64,000 nucleotides of DNA from Adiantum capillus-veneris (GCA_014529385.2 CM043966.1:143700711-143764710), one strand, 5' to 3'; numbered from the stretch's first letter, positions 36,301 through 49,254 are shown. Numbers and translations: made by a program. The notes: a model not told the origin generated them from the sequence alone.

Positions 36301-39300
36301 GATATTTTGTACATGGGGGGTTTACATTCAAGGTCCACCACTTGTCCAACCTTTTATGCTTAGTAGCATGAGTGGTTTGGTCTCAAGATTCACCACTTTT
36401 CAGCTCTATGTTATTATATTAAGAAGATCTAGATTTTAAGGTCGACCACTTGTCCAACCTATAAGTCTATATCTTAAAGGGTATTCTTTCTCACCACTTG
36501 GAATGACTCAGATATGTTTTACATGGGGGTTTGGTTCCAAGGTTCACCACTTGTCCAAGCTAACTCTATGGAATCATAGAGAGAAGCAAAGGTCCACCAC
36601 TTGTCCAAGCTACGCTCTGTTGAAACATGGCGAGAAGGATGATTCACTATTTGTTGAAGATAGGATTCATTGAAATATGATGAGAAGCAAGCTGTAGCAT
36701 GTCTTCAAGATGCTACGATCCATTAAAATACCTTAAACCAATGATAATTTTTAGATGTGGGGTTTAGATTCAAGGTCAACCACTTGTCCAAGCTATAATC
36801 CCTAGTAGCATGAGTGGTTTGGTCTCAAGATTCACCACTTTTCTACTCTATGTCATCATATTAAGAAGATCTTGGTGTTAAGGTCGACTACTTGTCCAAC
36901 ATATAAGGGTATATCTCAAAGGGTATTTTTTCTCACCACCTGAAATGACCATGATATGTTTTACATGGGGGTTTGGTTCTAAGGTCCACCACTTATCCAA
37001 GCTAACTCTATTCTTCTCATAGAGAGAAGCAAAGGTCAACAACTTGTCCAAGGTAGGCTCCATTGAAACATGGAGAGAAGGATGCTCCACCATTTGTTGA
37101 AGCTAACTCTATTGAAACATGGGGGGTTATACATTCAAGGTCCACCACTTGTACAAGCTATTATTGCTAGTAGCATGAGTGGTTTTGTCTCAAGATTTAC
37201 AACTTTTTCACTCTATGTCATTATATTAAGAATATGTGGGTGTTAAGGTCCACCACTTGTCCAACCTATAAGGCTATATCTTAAAGGTTATTCTTTATCA
37301 CCACTTGGAGTGACCGTGATAGGTTTTACATGGGGGCTTGGTTCCAAGGTCCACCACTTGTCCAAGCTAACTCTATTGAAACATAGAGAGAAGGAAAGGT
37401 CCACTACTTGTCCAAGCTAGGGTCCATTGAAACATGGAGAGAAGGATGCTCCACCATTTGTCGAAGATAGTCTCCATTCAAACATGAAGAGAACAAAGCT
37501 GCACCATGTCTCCAAGATGCTAGGCTCCATGAAAATACCTTAAATCCACGATATTTTGTACATGGGGGGTTTACATTCAAGGTCCACCACTTTTACAACC
37601 TATTATCGCTAGTAGCATGAGTGGTTTGGTCTCAAGATTCACCAATTTTCCACTCTATGTCATTATATTAAGAATATCTGGGTGGTAAGGTCCACCACTT
37701 GTCCAACCTATAAGGCTATATCTTAAAGGTTATTCTTTCTCACCACTTGGAGTGTCCATAATATGTTTTACATGGGGGTTTGGTTCCAAGGTCCACCACT
37801 TGTCCAAGCTAACTCTATTGAAATATAGAGAGAAGCAAAGGTCCACCACCTGTCCAAGCTAGGATCCATTGAAACATGGATAGAACGATGCTCCACCATT
37901 TGTCCAAGATAGGCTCCATTGAAACATGAAGAGAACCAGGTTGCACCATGCCTCCAAGATGCTAGGCCTTATGGAACTACCTTAAACCCACAATATTTCG
38001 TACATGGGGGGTTTACATTCAAGGTCCACCACTTGTCCAACCTATTATCGCTAGTAGCATGCGTGGTTTGGTCTCAAGATTCACCACTTTTCCACTCTAT
38101 GTCATTATATTAAGAATATCTGGGTGGTAAGGTCCACCACTTGTCCAACCTATAAGGCTATATCTTAAAGGTTATTCTTTATCACCACTTGGAGTGACCG
38201 TGATAGGTTTTACATGCCGGTTTGGTTCCAAGGTCTACCACTTGTCCAAGCTAAATCTATTGAAACATAGAGAGAAGTAAAGGTCCACCACTTTTCCAAG
38301 CTAGTGTCCATTGAAACATGGAGAGAAGGATGCTCCACCATTTGTCCAAGATAGGCTCCATTCAAACATGAAGAGAAGCAAGCTGCACCATGTCTCCAAG
38401 ATACTAGGCTCCATGGAAATACCTTAAACCCACGATATTTCATACATGGGGGGTTTACATTCAAGGTCCACCATTTGTCCAACGTATAAGGCTTTATCTT
38501 AAAGGTTATTCTTTCTCACCAGTTGGAGTGTCCATGATAGGTTTTACATGGGGGTTTGGTGTCCAAGCTAACTCTATTGAAATATAGAGAGAAGCAAAGG
38601 TCTACCACTTGTCCAAGCTAACTCCATTGAAATATAGAGAGAAGCAAAGGTCGAGCTCTTGTCCAAGCTAGGCTTCATTGAAACATGGAGAGAAGGATGC
38701 TCCACCATTTGTCGAAGCTAACTGTATTGAAACATGTGGGGTTTACATTCAGGTTCCATCACTTCTACAAGCTATTAATGCTAGTAGCATGAGTGGTTTT
38801 GTCTCAAGATTCACAACTTTTTCGCTCTATGTCATTATATTAAGAATATGTGGGTGTTAAGGTCCACCACTTGTCCAACGTATAAGGCTATATCTTAAAG
38901 GTTATTCTTTATCACCACTTGGAGTGACAGTGATAGGTTTTACATGGGCGTTTGGTTCCAAGGTCCAGCACTTGTCCAAGCTAACTCTATTGAAACATAG
39001 AGAGAAGCAAAGGTCCACCACTTGTCCAAGATAGGGTCCATTGAAACATGGAGAGAACGATGCTCCACCATTTGTCCAAGATAGGCTCCATTGAAACATG
39101 AAGAGAACCAAGTTGCACCATGTCTCCAAGATGCTAGGCTCCATGGAAATACCTTAAACACACGATATTTCGTACATGGGGGGTTTACATTCAAGGTCCA
39201 CCACTTGTCCAACCTATTATCGCTAGTATCATGAGTGGTTTGGTCTCAAGATTCACCACTTTTCCACTCTATGTCATTATATTAAGAATATGTGGGTGGT

Positions 39301-42300
39301 AAGGTCCACCACTTGTCCAACCTATAAGGCTATTTCTTAAAGGTTATTCTTTATCACCACTTGGAGTGAGTGTAATAGGTTTTACATGGGGGTTTGGTTC
39401 CAAGGTCCACCACTTGTCCAAGCTAACTCTATTGAAACATAGAGAAAGGCAAAGGTCCACCACTTGTCCAAGCTAGGATCCATTGAAACATGGAGGGAAG
39501 GATGCTCCACCATTTGTCCAAGATAGGCTCCATTGAAACATGAAGAGGAGCAAGTTGCACCATGTCTCCAAGATGCTAGGCTCCATGGAAATACCTTAAA
39601 CCCACGATATTTCGTACATGTGGGGTTTACATTCAAGGTCCACCACTTGTCCAACCTATTATCTCTAGTAGCATGAGTGGTTTGGTCTCAAGATTCTCCA
39701 CTTTTCCACTCTATGTCATTATATTAAGAATATCTGGCTGGTAAGGTCCCCCAGTTGTCCATCCTATTATCGCTAGTAGCATGAGTGGTTTGGTTTCAAG
39801 ATTCTCCACTTTTGCACTCTATGTCATTATATTAAGAATATCTGGGTGGTAAGGTCCACCACTTGTCCAACCTATAAGGCTATATCTTAAAGGTTATTCT
39901 TTTTCACCACTTGAAGTGACCATGACAGGTTTTACATGGGGGTTTGGTTCCAAGGTCCACCACTTTTCCAAGCTAACTCTATTGAAATATAGAGAGAAGC
40001 AAAGGTCCACCACTTGTCCAAGCTAACTCTATTGAAATATAGAGAGAAGCAAAGGTCCAGCTCTTGTCCAAGCTAGGCTTCATTGAAACATGGAGAGAAG
40101 GATGCTCCACCATTTGTCGAAGCTAAGTCTATTGAAACATGTGGGGTTTACATTCAGGGTCCACCACTTGTACAAGCTATTAATGCTAGTAGAATGAGTG
40201 GTTTTGTCTCAAGATTCACAACTTTTTCACTCTATGTCATTATATAAAGAATATGTGGGTGTTAAGGTCCACCACTTGTCCAACCTATAAGGCTATCTCT
40301 TAAAGGTTATTCTTTATCACCACTTTGAGTGACCGTGATAGGTTTTACATGGGCGTATGGTTCCAAGGTCCAGCACTTGTCCAAGCTGGCTCTATTGAAA
40401 CATAGAGAGAAGCAAAAGTCCACCACTTGTCCAAGATAGGGTCCATTGAAACATGAAGAGAAGGATGCTCCACCATTTGTCGAAGATAGGCTGCATTCAA
40501 ACATGAAGAGAAGCAAGTTGCACCATGTGTCCAAGATGCTAGGCTCCATGGAAATACCTTAAACCCACGATATTTCGTACATGGGGGGTTTACATTTAAG
40601 GCCCACCACTTGTCCAACCTATTATCGCTAGTAGTATGAGTGGTTTGGTCTCAAGATTCACTACTTTTCCACTCTATGTCATTATATTAAGAATATCTAG
40701 GTGGTAAGGTCCACCACTTGTCCAACCTATAAAGCTATATCTTAAAGGTTGTTCTTTCTCACCACTTGGAGTGACCATAATAGGTTTTACATGGGGGTTT
40801 GGTTCCAAGGTCCACCACTTGTCCAAGCTAACTCTGTTGAAATATAGAGAGAAGCAAAGGTCCACCACTTGTCCAATGTAGGATCCATTGAAACATGGAG
40901 AGAACGATGCTCCACCATTTGTCCAAGATAGGCTCCATTGAAACATGAAGAGAACCAAGTTGCACCATGTCTCCAAGATGCTAGGCTCCATGGAAATACC
41001 TTAAACACACGATATTTCGTACATGGGGGGTTTACATTCAAGGTCCACCACTTGTCCAACCTATTATCGCTAGTATCATGAGTGGTTTGGTCTCAAGATT
41101 CACCACTTTTCCACTCTATGTCATTATATTAAGAATATGTGGGTGGTAAGGTCCACCACTTGTCCAACCTATAAGGCTATTTCTTAAAGGTTATTCTTTA
41201 TCACCACTTGGAGTGAGTGTAATAGGTTTTACATCGGGGTTTGGTTCCAAGGTCCACCACTTGTCCAAGCTAGGATCCATTGAAACATGGAGAGAAGGAT
41301 GCTCCACCATTTGTCCAAGATAGGCTCCATTGAAACATGAAGAGAAGCAAGCTGCACCATATCTCCAAGATGCTAGGCTCCATGGAAATACCTTAAACCC
41401 ACGATATTTCGTACATGGGGGGTTTACATTTAAGGTCCACCACTTGTCCAATCTATTATCGCTAGTAGCATGAGTGGTTTGGTCTAAAGATTCACCACTT
41501 TTCAACTCTATGTCATTATATTAAGAATATCTGGGTGTTAAGGTCCAACACTTGTCCAACCTATAAGGCTGTATCTTAAAGGTTATTCTTTCTCCCCACT
41601 TGGAGTGACCATGATAGGTTTTACATGGGGGTTTGATTCCAAGGTCCACCACTTGTCCAAGCTAAATGTATTGCAACATAGAGAGAAGCAAAGGTCCACC
41701 ACTTGTGCAAGCTAGGGTCCATTGAAACATGAAGAGAAGGATGCTCCAACATTTGTCCAAGATAGGCTCCATTGAAAGATGAAGAGAAGCAAGCTGCACC
41801 ATGTCTGCAAGATGCTAGGATCCATGGAAATACCTTAAACCCACGATATTTCGTATATGGGGGGTTTACATTCAAGGTCCACCACTTGTCCAACCTATTA
41901 TCTCTAGTAGCATGAGTGGTTTGGTCTCAAGATTCTCCACTTTTCCACTCTATGTCATTATATTAAGAATATCTTGCTGGTAAGGTCCTCCACTTGTCCA
42001 TCCTATTATCGCTAGTAGCATGAGTGGTTTGGTTTCAAGATTCTCCACTTTTGCACTCTATGTCATTATATTAAGAATATCTGGGTGGTAAGGTCCACCA
42101 CTTGTCCAACCTATAAGGCTATATCTTTAAGGTTATTCTTTCTCACCACTTGAAGTGACCATGAATGGTTTTACATGGGGGTTTGGTTCGAAGATTCACC
42201 ACTTGTCCATACTAACTTTATTGAAACATAGAGAGAAGAAAAGGTGCACCACTTTTCCAAGCTAGGGTCCATTGAAACATGGAGAGAAGGATGCTCCACC

Positions 42301-44712
42301 ATTTGTTCAAGATAGGCTCCATTGAAACATGAAGAGAAGCCAGTTCCATCATGTCTCCAAGATTCTAGGCTCCATGGAAATACCTTAAACCCATGGTATT
42401 TCGTACATGGGTGGTTTACATTCAAGGTCCACCACTTGTCCAACCTATTATAGCTAGTAGCATGCGTGGTTTGGTCTCAAGATTCACCACTTTTCCACTC
42501 TATGTCATTATATTAAGAATATCTGGGTGGTAAGGTCCACCACTTGTCCAACCTATAAGGCTATATCTTAAAGGTTATTCTTTATCACCACTTGGAGTGA
42601 CCGTGATAGGTTTTACATGCCGGTTTGGTTCCAAGGTCTACCACTTGTCCAAGCTAAATCTATTGAAACATAGAGAGAAGTAAAGGTCCACCACTTTTCC
42701 AAGCTAGTGTCCATTGAAACATGGAGAGAAGGATGCTCCACCATTTGTCCAAGATAGGCTCCATTCAAACATGAAGAGAAGCAAGCTGCACCATGTCTCC
42801 AAGATACTAGGCTCCATGGAAATACCTTAAACCCACGATATTTCGTACATGGGGGGTTTACATTTAAGGTCCACCACTTGTCCAACCTATTATCGCTAGT
42901 AGCATGAGTGGTTTGGTCTAAAGATTCACCACTTTTTCACTCTATGTCATTATATTAAGAATATCTGGGTGTTAAGGTCCAACACTTGTCCAACCTATAA
43001 GGCTGTATCTTAAAGGTTATTCTTTCTCCCCACTTGGAGTGACCATGATAGGTTTTAAATGGGGGTTTGATTCCAAGGTCCACCACTTGTCCAAGCTAAA
43101 TGTATTGCAACATAGAGAGAAGCAAAGGTCCACCACTTGTGCAAGCTAGGGTCTATTGAAACATGAAGAGAAGGATGCTCCAACATTTGTCCAAGATAGG
43201 CTCCATTGAAAGATGAAGAGAAGCAAGCTGCACCATGTCTGCAAGATGCTAGGATCCATGGAAATACCTTAAACCCACGATATTTAGTATATGGGGGGTT
43301 TACATTCAAGGTCCACCACTTGTCCAACCTATTATCTCTAGTAGCATGAGTGGTTTGGTCTCAAGATTCTCCACTTTTCCACTCTATGTCATTATATTAA
43401 GAATATCTAGCTGGTAAGGTCCTCCACTTGTCCATCCTATTATCGCTAGTAGCATGAGTGGTTTGGTTTCAAGATTCTCCACTTTTGCACTCTATGTCAT
43501 TATATTAAGAATATCTGGGTGGTAAGGTCCACCACTTGTCCAACCTATAAGGCTATATCTTTAAGGTTATTCTTTCTCACCACTTGAAGTGACCATGACT
43601 GGTTTTACATGGGGGTTTGGTTCGAAGGTTCACCACTTGTCCATACTAACTTTATTGAAACATAGAGAGAAGAAAAGGTGCACCACTTTTCCAAGCTAGG
43701 GTCCATTGAAACATGGAGAGAAGGATGCTCCACCATTTGTTCAAGATAGGCTCCATTGAAACATGAAGAGAAGCCAGTTGCATCATGTCTCCAAGATTCT
43801 AGGCTCCATGGAAATACCTTAAACCCATGGTATTTCGTACATGGGTGGTTTACATTCAAGGTCCACCACTTGTCCAACCTATTATAGCTAGTAGCATGCG
43901 TGGTTTGGTCTCAAGATTCACCACTTTTCCACTCTATGTCATTATATTAAGAATATCTGGGTGGTAAGGTCCACCACTTGTCCAACCTATAAGGCTATAT
44001 CTTAAAGGTTATTCTTTATCACCACTTGGAGTGACCATGATAGGTTTTACATGGTGGTTGGTTCCAAGGTCCACCACTTGTCCAAGTTAACTCTATTGAA
44101 ACATAGAGAGAAGCAAAGGTCTACCACTTGTCCAAGCTAAGCTCCATTGAAACATGGAGAGAAGGATGCTCCATCATTTGTCCAAGATAGGCTCCATTCA
44201 AACATGAAGAGGAGCAAGCTGCACCATGTCTCCAAGATGCTAGGCTCCATGGAAATACCTTAAACCCACGATATTTCGTACATGGGGGGTTTACATTTAA
44301 GGTCCACCACTTGTCCAACCTATTATCGCTAGTAGCATGAGTGGTTTGGTATTAAGATTCACCACTTTTCCACTCTATGTCATTATATTAAGAATATCTC
44401 GGTGTTAAGGTCCAACACTTGTCCAACCTATAAGGCTGTATCTTAAAGGTTATTCTTTCTCCCCACTTGGAGTGACCATGATAGGTTTTAAATGGGGGTT
44501 TGATTCCAAGGTCCACCACTTGTCCAAGCTAAATGTATTGCAACATAGAGAGAAGCAAAGGTCCACCACTTGTGCAAGCTAGGGTCCATTGAAACATGAA
44601 GAGAAGGATGCTCCAACATTTGTCCAAGATAGGCTCCATTGAAAGATGAAGAGAAGCAAGCTGCACCATGTCTGCAAGATGCTAAGATCCATGGAAATAC
44701 CTTAAACCCACG
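36301..44712 (-). repeat. 8.9-kb higher-order block, copy 2 (shorter by 50 + 442 bp)
   Basis: Collinear with copy 1 at +8,902/8,903 up to about 41,240. The shift then drops to +8,853, because exactly one 50-bp subunit is missing (compare 32,338-32,430 with 41,238-41,280). From about 42,500 it is +8,411, because copy 2 has one of the two duplicated monomers. Between these events the copies differ by only scattered single bases as far as I compared, so the duplication is recent or is kept homogeneous. Confidence 0.92.
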
Positions 44713-46985
44713 ATATTTTGTATATGGGGGGTTTACATTCAAGGTCCACCACTTGTCCAACCTATTATCTCTAGTAGCATGAGTGGTTTGGTCTCAAGAT
44801 TCTCCACTTTTCCACTCTATGTCATTATATTAAGAATATCTGGCTGGTAAGGTCCTCCACTTGTCCATCCTATTATCGCTAGTAGCATGAGTGGTTTGGT
44901 TTCAAGATTCTCCACTTTTGCACTCTATGTCATTATATTAAGAATATCTGGGTGGTAAGGTCCACCACTTGTCCAACCTATAAGGCTATATCTTTAAGGT
45001 TATTCTTTCTCACCACTTGAAGTGACCATGAATGGTTTTACATGGGGGTTTGGTTCGAAGGTTCACCACTTGTCCATACTAACTTTATTGAAACATAGAG
45101 AGAAGAAAAGGTGCACCACTTTTCCAAGCTAGGGTCCATTGAAACATGGAGAGAAGGATGCTCCACCATTTGTTCAAGATAGGCTCCATTGAAACATGAA
45201 GAGAAGCCAGTTGCATCATGTCTCCAAGATTCTAGGCTCCATGGAAATACCATAAACCCATGGTATTTCGTACATGGGTGGTTTACATTCAAGGTCCACC
45301 ACTTGTCCAACCTATTATAGCTAGTAGCATGCGTGGTTTGGTCTCAAGATTCACCACTTTTCCACTCTATGTCATTATATTAAGAATATCTGGGTGGTAA
45401 GGTCCACCACTTGTCCAACCTATAAGGCTATATCTTAAAGGTTATTCTTTATCACCACTTGGAGTGACCGTGATAGGTTTTACATGCCGGTTTGGTTCCA
45501 AGGTCTACCACTTGTCCAAGCTAAATCTATTGATACACAGAGAGAAGTAAAGGTCCACCACTTTTCCAAGCTAGTGTCCATTGAAACACGGAGAGAAGGA
45601 TGCTCCATCATTTGTCCAAGATAGGCTCCATTCAAACATGAAGAGGAGCAAGCTGCACCATGTCTCCAAGATGCTAGGCTCCATGGAAATACCTTAAATC
45701 CACGATATTTCGTAGATGGAGGGGGGTTTACGTTCAAGGTCCACCACTTGTCCAACCTATTATTGCTAGTAGTATGAGTGGTTTGGTCTAAAGATTCACC
45801 ACTTTTCCACTCTATGTCATTATATTAAGAAGATCGCGGTGTTAAGGTCCACCACTTGTCCAACCTATAAGGCTGTATCTTAAAGGTTATTCTTTCTCCC
45901 CACTTGGAGTGACCATGATAGGTTTTACATGGGGGTTTGATTCCAAGGTCCACCATTTGTCCAAGCTATCTCTATTGAAACGTAGAGAGAAGCAAAGGTC
46001 CACCACTTGTCCAAGGTAGGGTCCATTGAAACATGGAGAGAAGGATGCTCCACCATTTGTCCAATATAGGCTCCATTGAAAGATGAAGAGAAGCAAGCTG
46101 CACCATGTCTGCAAGATGCTAGGATCCATGGAAATACCTTAAACCCACGATATTTTGTATATGGGGGGTTTACATTCAAGGTCCACCACTTGTCCAACCT
46201 ATTATCTCTAGTAGCATGAGTGGTTTGGTCTGAAGATTCACCACTTTGCCACTCTATGTCATAATATTAAGAATATCTGGGTGTTAAGGTCCACCACTTG
46301 TCCAACCTATAAGGCTATATCTTAAAGGTTATTCTTTCTTATCACTTGGAGTGACCATGATAGGTTTTACATGGGGGTTTGATTCCAAGGTCCACCACTT
46401 GTCCAAGCTAACTCTATTGAAACATATAGAGAAGCAAAGGTCCACCACTTATCCAAGTTAGGCTCCATTGAAACATAGAGAGAAGGATGCTCCACCATTT
46501 GTCCAAGATAGGCTCCATTGAAACATGAAGAGAAGCAAGCTGCACCATGTCTCCAAGATGGTAGGCTCCATTGAAATACCTTAAGCCCACCATATTTCGT
46601 ACATGGGTGGTTTACATTCAAGGTCCACCACTTGTCCAACCTATTGTCTTTAGTAGCATGAGTGGTTTGGTCCTAAGATTCACCACTTTTACACTCTATG
46701 TCATGATATTAATAAGGTTTGGGTGATAAGGTCCACCACTTGTCCAACCTATAAGGATATATCTTAAATGATATTTTTTCTCACTACTTGGAATGTGCAT
46801 GATATGTTTTACATGGGGTTTTGTTCCAAGGTCCACCACTTGTCCAAGCTAGATCTATTACATATATATTTTACATACAATATTCAACTAGATTCCTTAC
46901 CTATCATGTCCAGTAGCATGGATGCTTTGGCTTTAAGGTCCACCACTTGTCCAACCTATACTCTCTTATATAAGGAAGATCTCGC
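44713..46985 (-). repeat. 442-bp satellite array, distal end
   Basis: The ~1,434-bp higher-order unit (three 442-bp monomers plus 108 bp) continues. Equivalent monomers start at 41,621, 43,055, 44,488 and 45,925. The array degrades after about 46,640, with the last core copies near 46,830 and 46,940. Confidence 0.92.
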
Positions 46986-47220
46986 TATAAATTCAAACCT
47001 TACCGCCTAAATTAAAATTCAAAATCTTATCACCTAAATTTAAAATATCCCTCCCAAATTTAAAATATCCCGCCTAAATTTTAAAATGTCCCACCCAAAT
47101 TTTAAAATTCAAACTTTTTTATAAAATTTAAAATTTACCGCTTAAATTTAAAATATTCCACGCGTAATTGGTTTTAAATTCAAGTTTACCACAAAAGGAT
47201 ATCATTATCCCACCTAAATT
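46986..47220 (+). repeat. AT-rich 20-21-bp minisatellite
   Basis: Degenerate units of the type TAAAATATCCCGCCTAAATT start near 47,041, 47,061, 47,082 and 47,103. Looser copies flank them on both sides. Confidence 0.8.
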
Positions 47221-47890
47221 CAAATATGCAAATCTCAAATCATTATATTGTACATAAATTCAAACAAATTCAAATTAACAAGCCTAAACTGATATTAGTT
47301 TGCATAGATATGAATTTATCACACCTAAATTATGTCACCATGTTAGAGAGAGTGGTTAGAGAATTTGAACAAGGTCAACCACTTATCCAACCTAGATACC
47401 AAGAAGGATTGAGTGTACAAGGTATTGTTTGGCGGTCCTTATAGTCCACTGGTCTCAAGGTCCACCACTTGTGGTAAGGGTCACCAAAAAGTGTATATAT
47501 TCATCCAAATAAATACACGTATTTTTGGTCTACATGTCCTAGTTTCAACCATTTATTTCCATTAGGTGTATCACTAAACAACACTACTTTTGTTGAGAAA
47601 CAAAAGTTACAATCATATCTACAAATGGATTAGAGGAAAATCAACTTTAACAGATCATGCAAGTAAGTCTTCCATTTCAAGTTTACTAGTATTACAATGT
47701 GTTAGTTATCTGTGATATTTATGTATGTATATATACTATGTGTGCATATCGTAATTAAGTGTAATTGTGTATCTACATTATGTATGAGTATTACAATGAA
47801 ACAACACAAATATACATACATACACATAGATAACACAGACGCACACATACATGAGCATGTATTTTCAAGAGAGAGATAGCAAGATACAAA
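47221..47890. other. Spacer, no gene seen
   Basis: AT-rich sequence. Two worn satellite cores occur at about 47,373 (AAGGTCAACCACTTATCCAA) and 47,457 (AAGGTCCACCACTTGTGG). No coding signal is seen. Confidence 0.55.
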
Positions 47891-47891
47891 G

Positions 47892-47963
<72 letters not shown>
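47891..47963 (+). repeat. (GATA)n/(GA)n microsatellite
   Basis: About five GATA units are followed by an unbroken GA dinucleotide run to about 47,963. Confidence 0.97.
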
Positions 47964-47968
<5 letters not shown>

Positions 47969-47989
47969 CTTGTTTTCTAGAGAGAGGAG

Positions 47990-48260
47990 AGAGAGAAAGA
48001 TAACAGATTTCACTGTGTTTATGTATGTGGAAGAGAGGAAGATGATGTATGGGAATATGTGCACGTATTTTCAAGAGAGAGACAACAAGATAACAGATTT
48101 CACTATGGTTATGTATGTGGAAGAGAGGAAGAGGATGTGTGGGAATATGTGCATGTATTTTTAAGAGAGAGACAGCAAGATAACAGATTTCACTCTGGTT
48201 ATGTATGTGGAAGAGAGGAAGACGATGTGTGGGAATATGTGTATGTGTACGGAAATAATT
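47990..48260 (+). repeat. 90-bp tandem repeat, about three copies
   Basis: The phrase AGATAACAGATTTCACT recurs with TAACAG at 48,001, 48,091 and 48,181. Each unit continues with 'ggttatgtatgtggaagaga', then GGAATATGTG and an AAGAGAGAGACA link. Open frames across it follow from the period being a multiple of three and are not taken as genes. Confidence 0.93.
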
Positions 48261-48827
48261 TTAAACTATGTATCTCTGTCTTTTGACGAGAGAGTGTGTG
48301 TGCAAGAAAGAGTTACAGAGAACCATCTTCTCTATATGGAGAAAGGCAGAGAGTGTGAGAGAGAGAAATACCTGTTTTTTCTCTATTCGTGAGGTGTGCA
48401 ATGTCTCCTGAGAAGAAGCTATGCCCAATCCTGCCCTTTTGGAAAGCGTTGCGTACGATGATGTTTCTTTATCTTGTGCGTAAACTGTCAATCCTATGTG
48501 CTCCACCTATGCGTTGTGTACGATGCCGGGTTTGCTCCTCTACACGTGCGTATACTCCAACTGTGTGTGATCCGTGTGCGCTTTTTGTGTGTTTGCTGCT
48601 CGCCTGCTTTGTCTGTGTGCATTGCTCGTGCGCTCTCTCTATGCCTAATCTTGATAGGGTTTATTAGAATGCCACCTAATCTACAAGTCCATGTTTTATC
48701 ATAGGATTAAAAAAAACAAAAACAGTATAAAACATTAACCAATTCACACGGCCAAAATTAAAGAAATCATGGTTGAAAATATGCAAAACATGTGTAACTC
48801 TATACTACGAATTCACTAACTGTCGCC
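48261..48827. other. GT/CT-rich spacer, no gene supported
   Basis: Purine-rich sequence is followed by a TGTG-rich stretch (48,470-48,650). A 92-codon open frame exists but is cysteine-rich low-complexity sequence with no recognisable domain, so it is not called. Confidence 0.5.
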
Positions 48828-49030
48828 CCTTGACCTGGGGCGCTGCCCCGGACCCCGCTCGGAACAATATCCCAAAATCAGCCTCCCAAGCCCCGCCATC
48901 GAGAGCGCTATATTCCACATCCCCATCAAGAGAGCTACCCCCAAACCTCACATGGAAGCGCTGCCTGGTCGGATGCACCCCATTGTGGAACTTCCCTAAG
49001 ACCCCGCCAGGGATTTTAATTACGCGATGA
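48828..49030. other. GC-rich island with stacked short hairpins
   Basis: This stands out from AT-rich surroundings. CGCCCCTTGACCTGGGGCG can fold with 6-bp arms, and GGGGCGCTGCCCC folds with 5-bp arms directly after it, followed by GGACCCCGC. ACCCCGC-type runs recur near 49,000. It could be the end of a short dispersed element. No family was recognised and no coding function is supported. Confidence 0.5.
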
Positions 49031-49124
49031 TGCATTTTGTTAAATGTTAATTATTGTTGTTATTATCACTATTTTTTTCATGTTAATAACATATCTAATG
49101 TCATGACCTACGAAAACAGGTAGA

Positions 49125-49254
49125 AAACGTAGAACCAGCGGGACAACCAACAATCCCGGTAGGACCGGCGGGCTTATTATGTAACCCGGCGGGACAAGCA
49201 AGAATCCCGCCGGACCCGTCATGTTCCCCCTCCATATTTGGCGGCTCTATATAA
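49125..49254 (+). promoter_or_regulatory. CGGCGGG-rich upstream region and TATA box (plus strand)
   Basis: A series of GC blocks (CCAGCGGGAC, AATCCCGG, CCGGCGGGCT, CCCGGCGGGAC, ATCCCGCCGG) precedes CTATATAA at 49,247-49,254. About 20-30 bp downstream a CATCACATCACATCACC leader begins. This is a credible core promoter firing rightward. Similar GC blocks precede the opposite-facing TATA box at 51,057-51,066. Confidence 0.55.

Noticed and set aside
27401-44712. CRISPR-like array (regular repeats with spacers)
   Set aside because: The ~50-bp cores are degenerate, the 'spacers' are themselves repeated and related, and the setting is eukaryotic. It is a satellite.
13466-46639. Dozens of 60-105-codon open frames across the array as a protein family
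   Set aside because: They coincide with the monomer period and occur in several frames and on both strands. They contain the translated core (DKWWT, TSGGPW) in shifting frames. Their openness follows from repeat conservation, so they are annotated as satellite.
47702-48074. Ser/Leu-repeat open frames over the GA microsatellite
   Set aside because: They are translations of (GA)n and the 90-bp tandem repeat, with no start context or domain.
48389-48704. 92-codon cysteine-rich frame
   Set aside because: It lies in TG-rich low-complexity DNA, overlaps another frame of similar length and has no recognisable domain.
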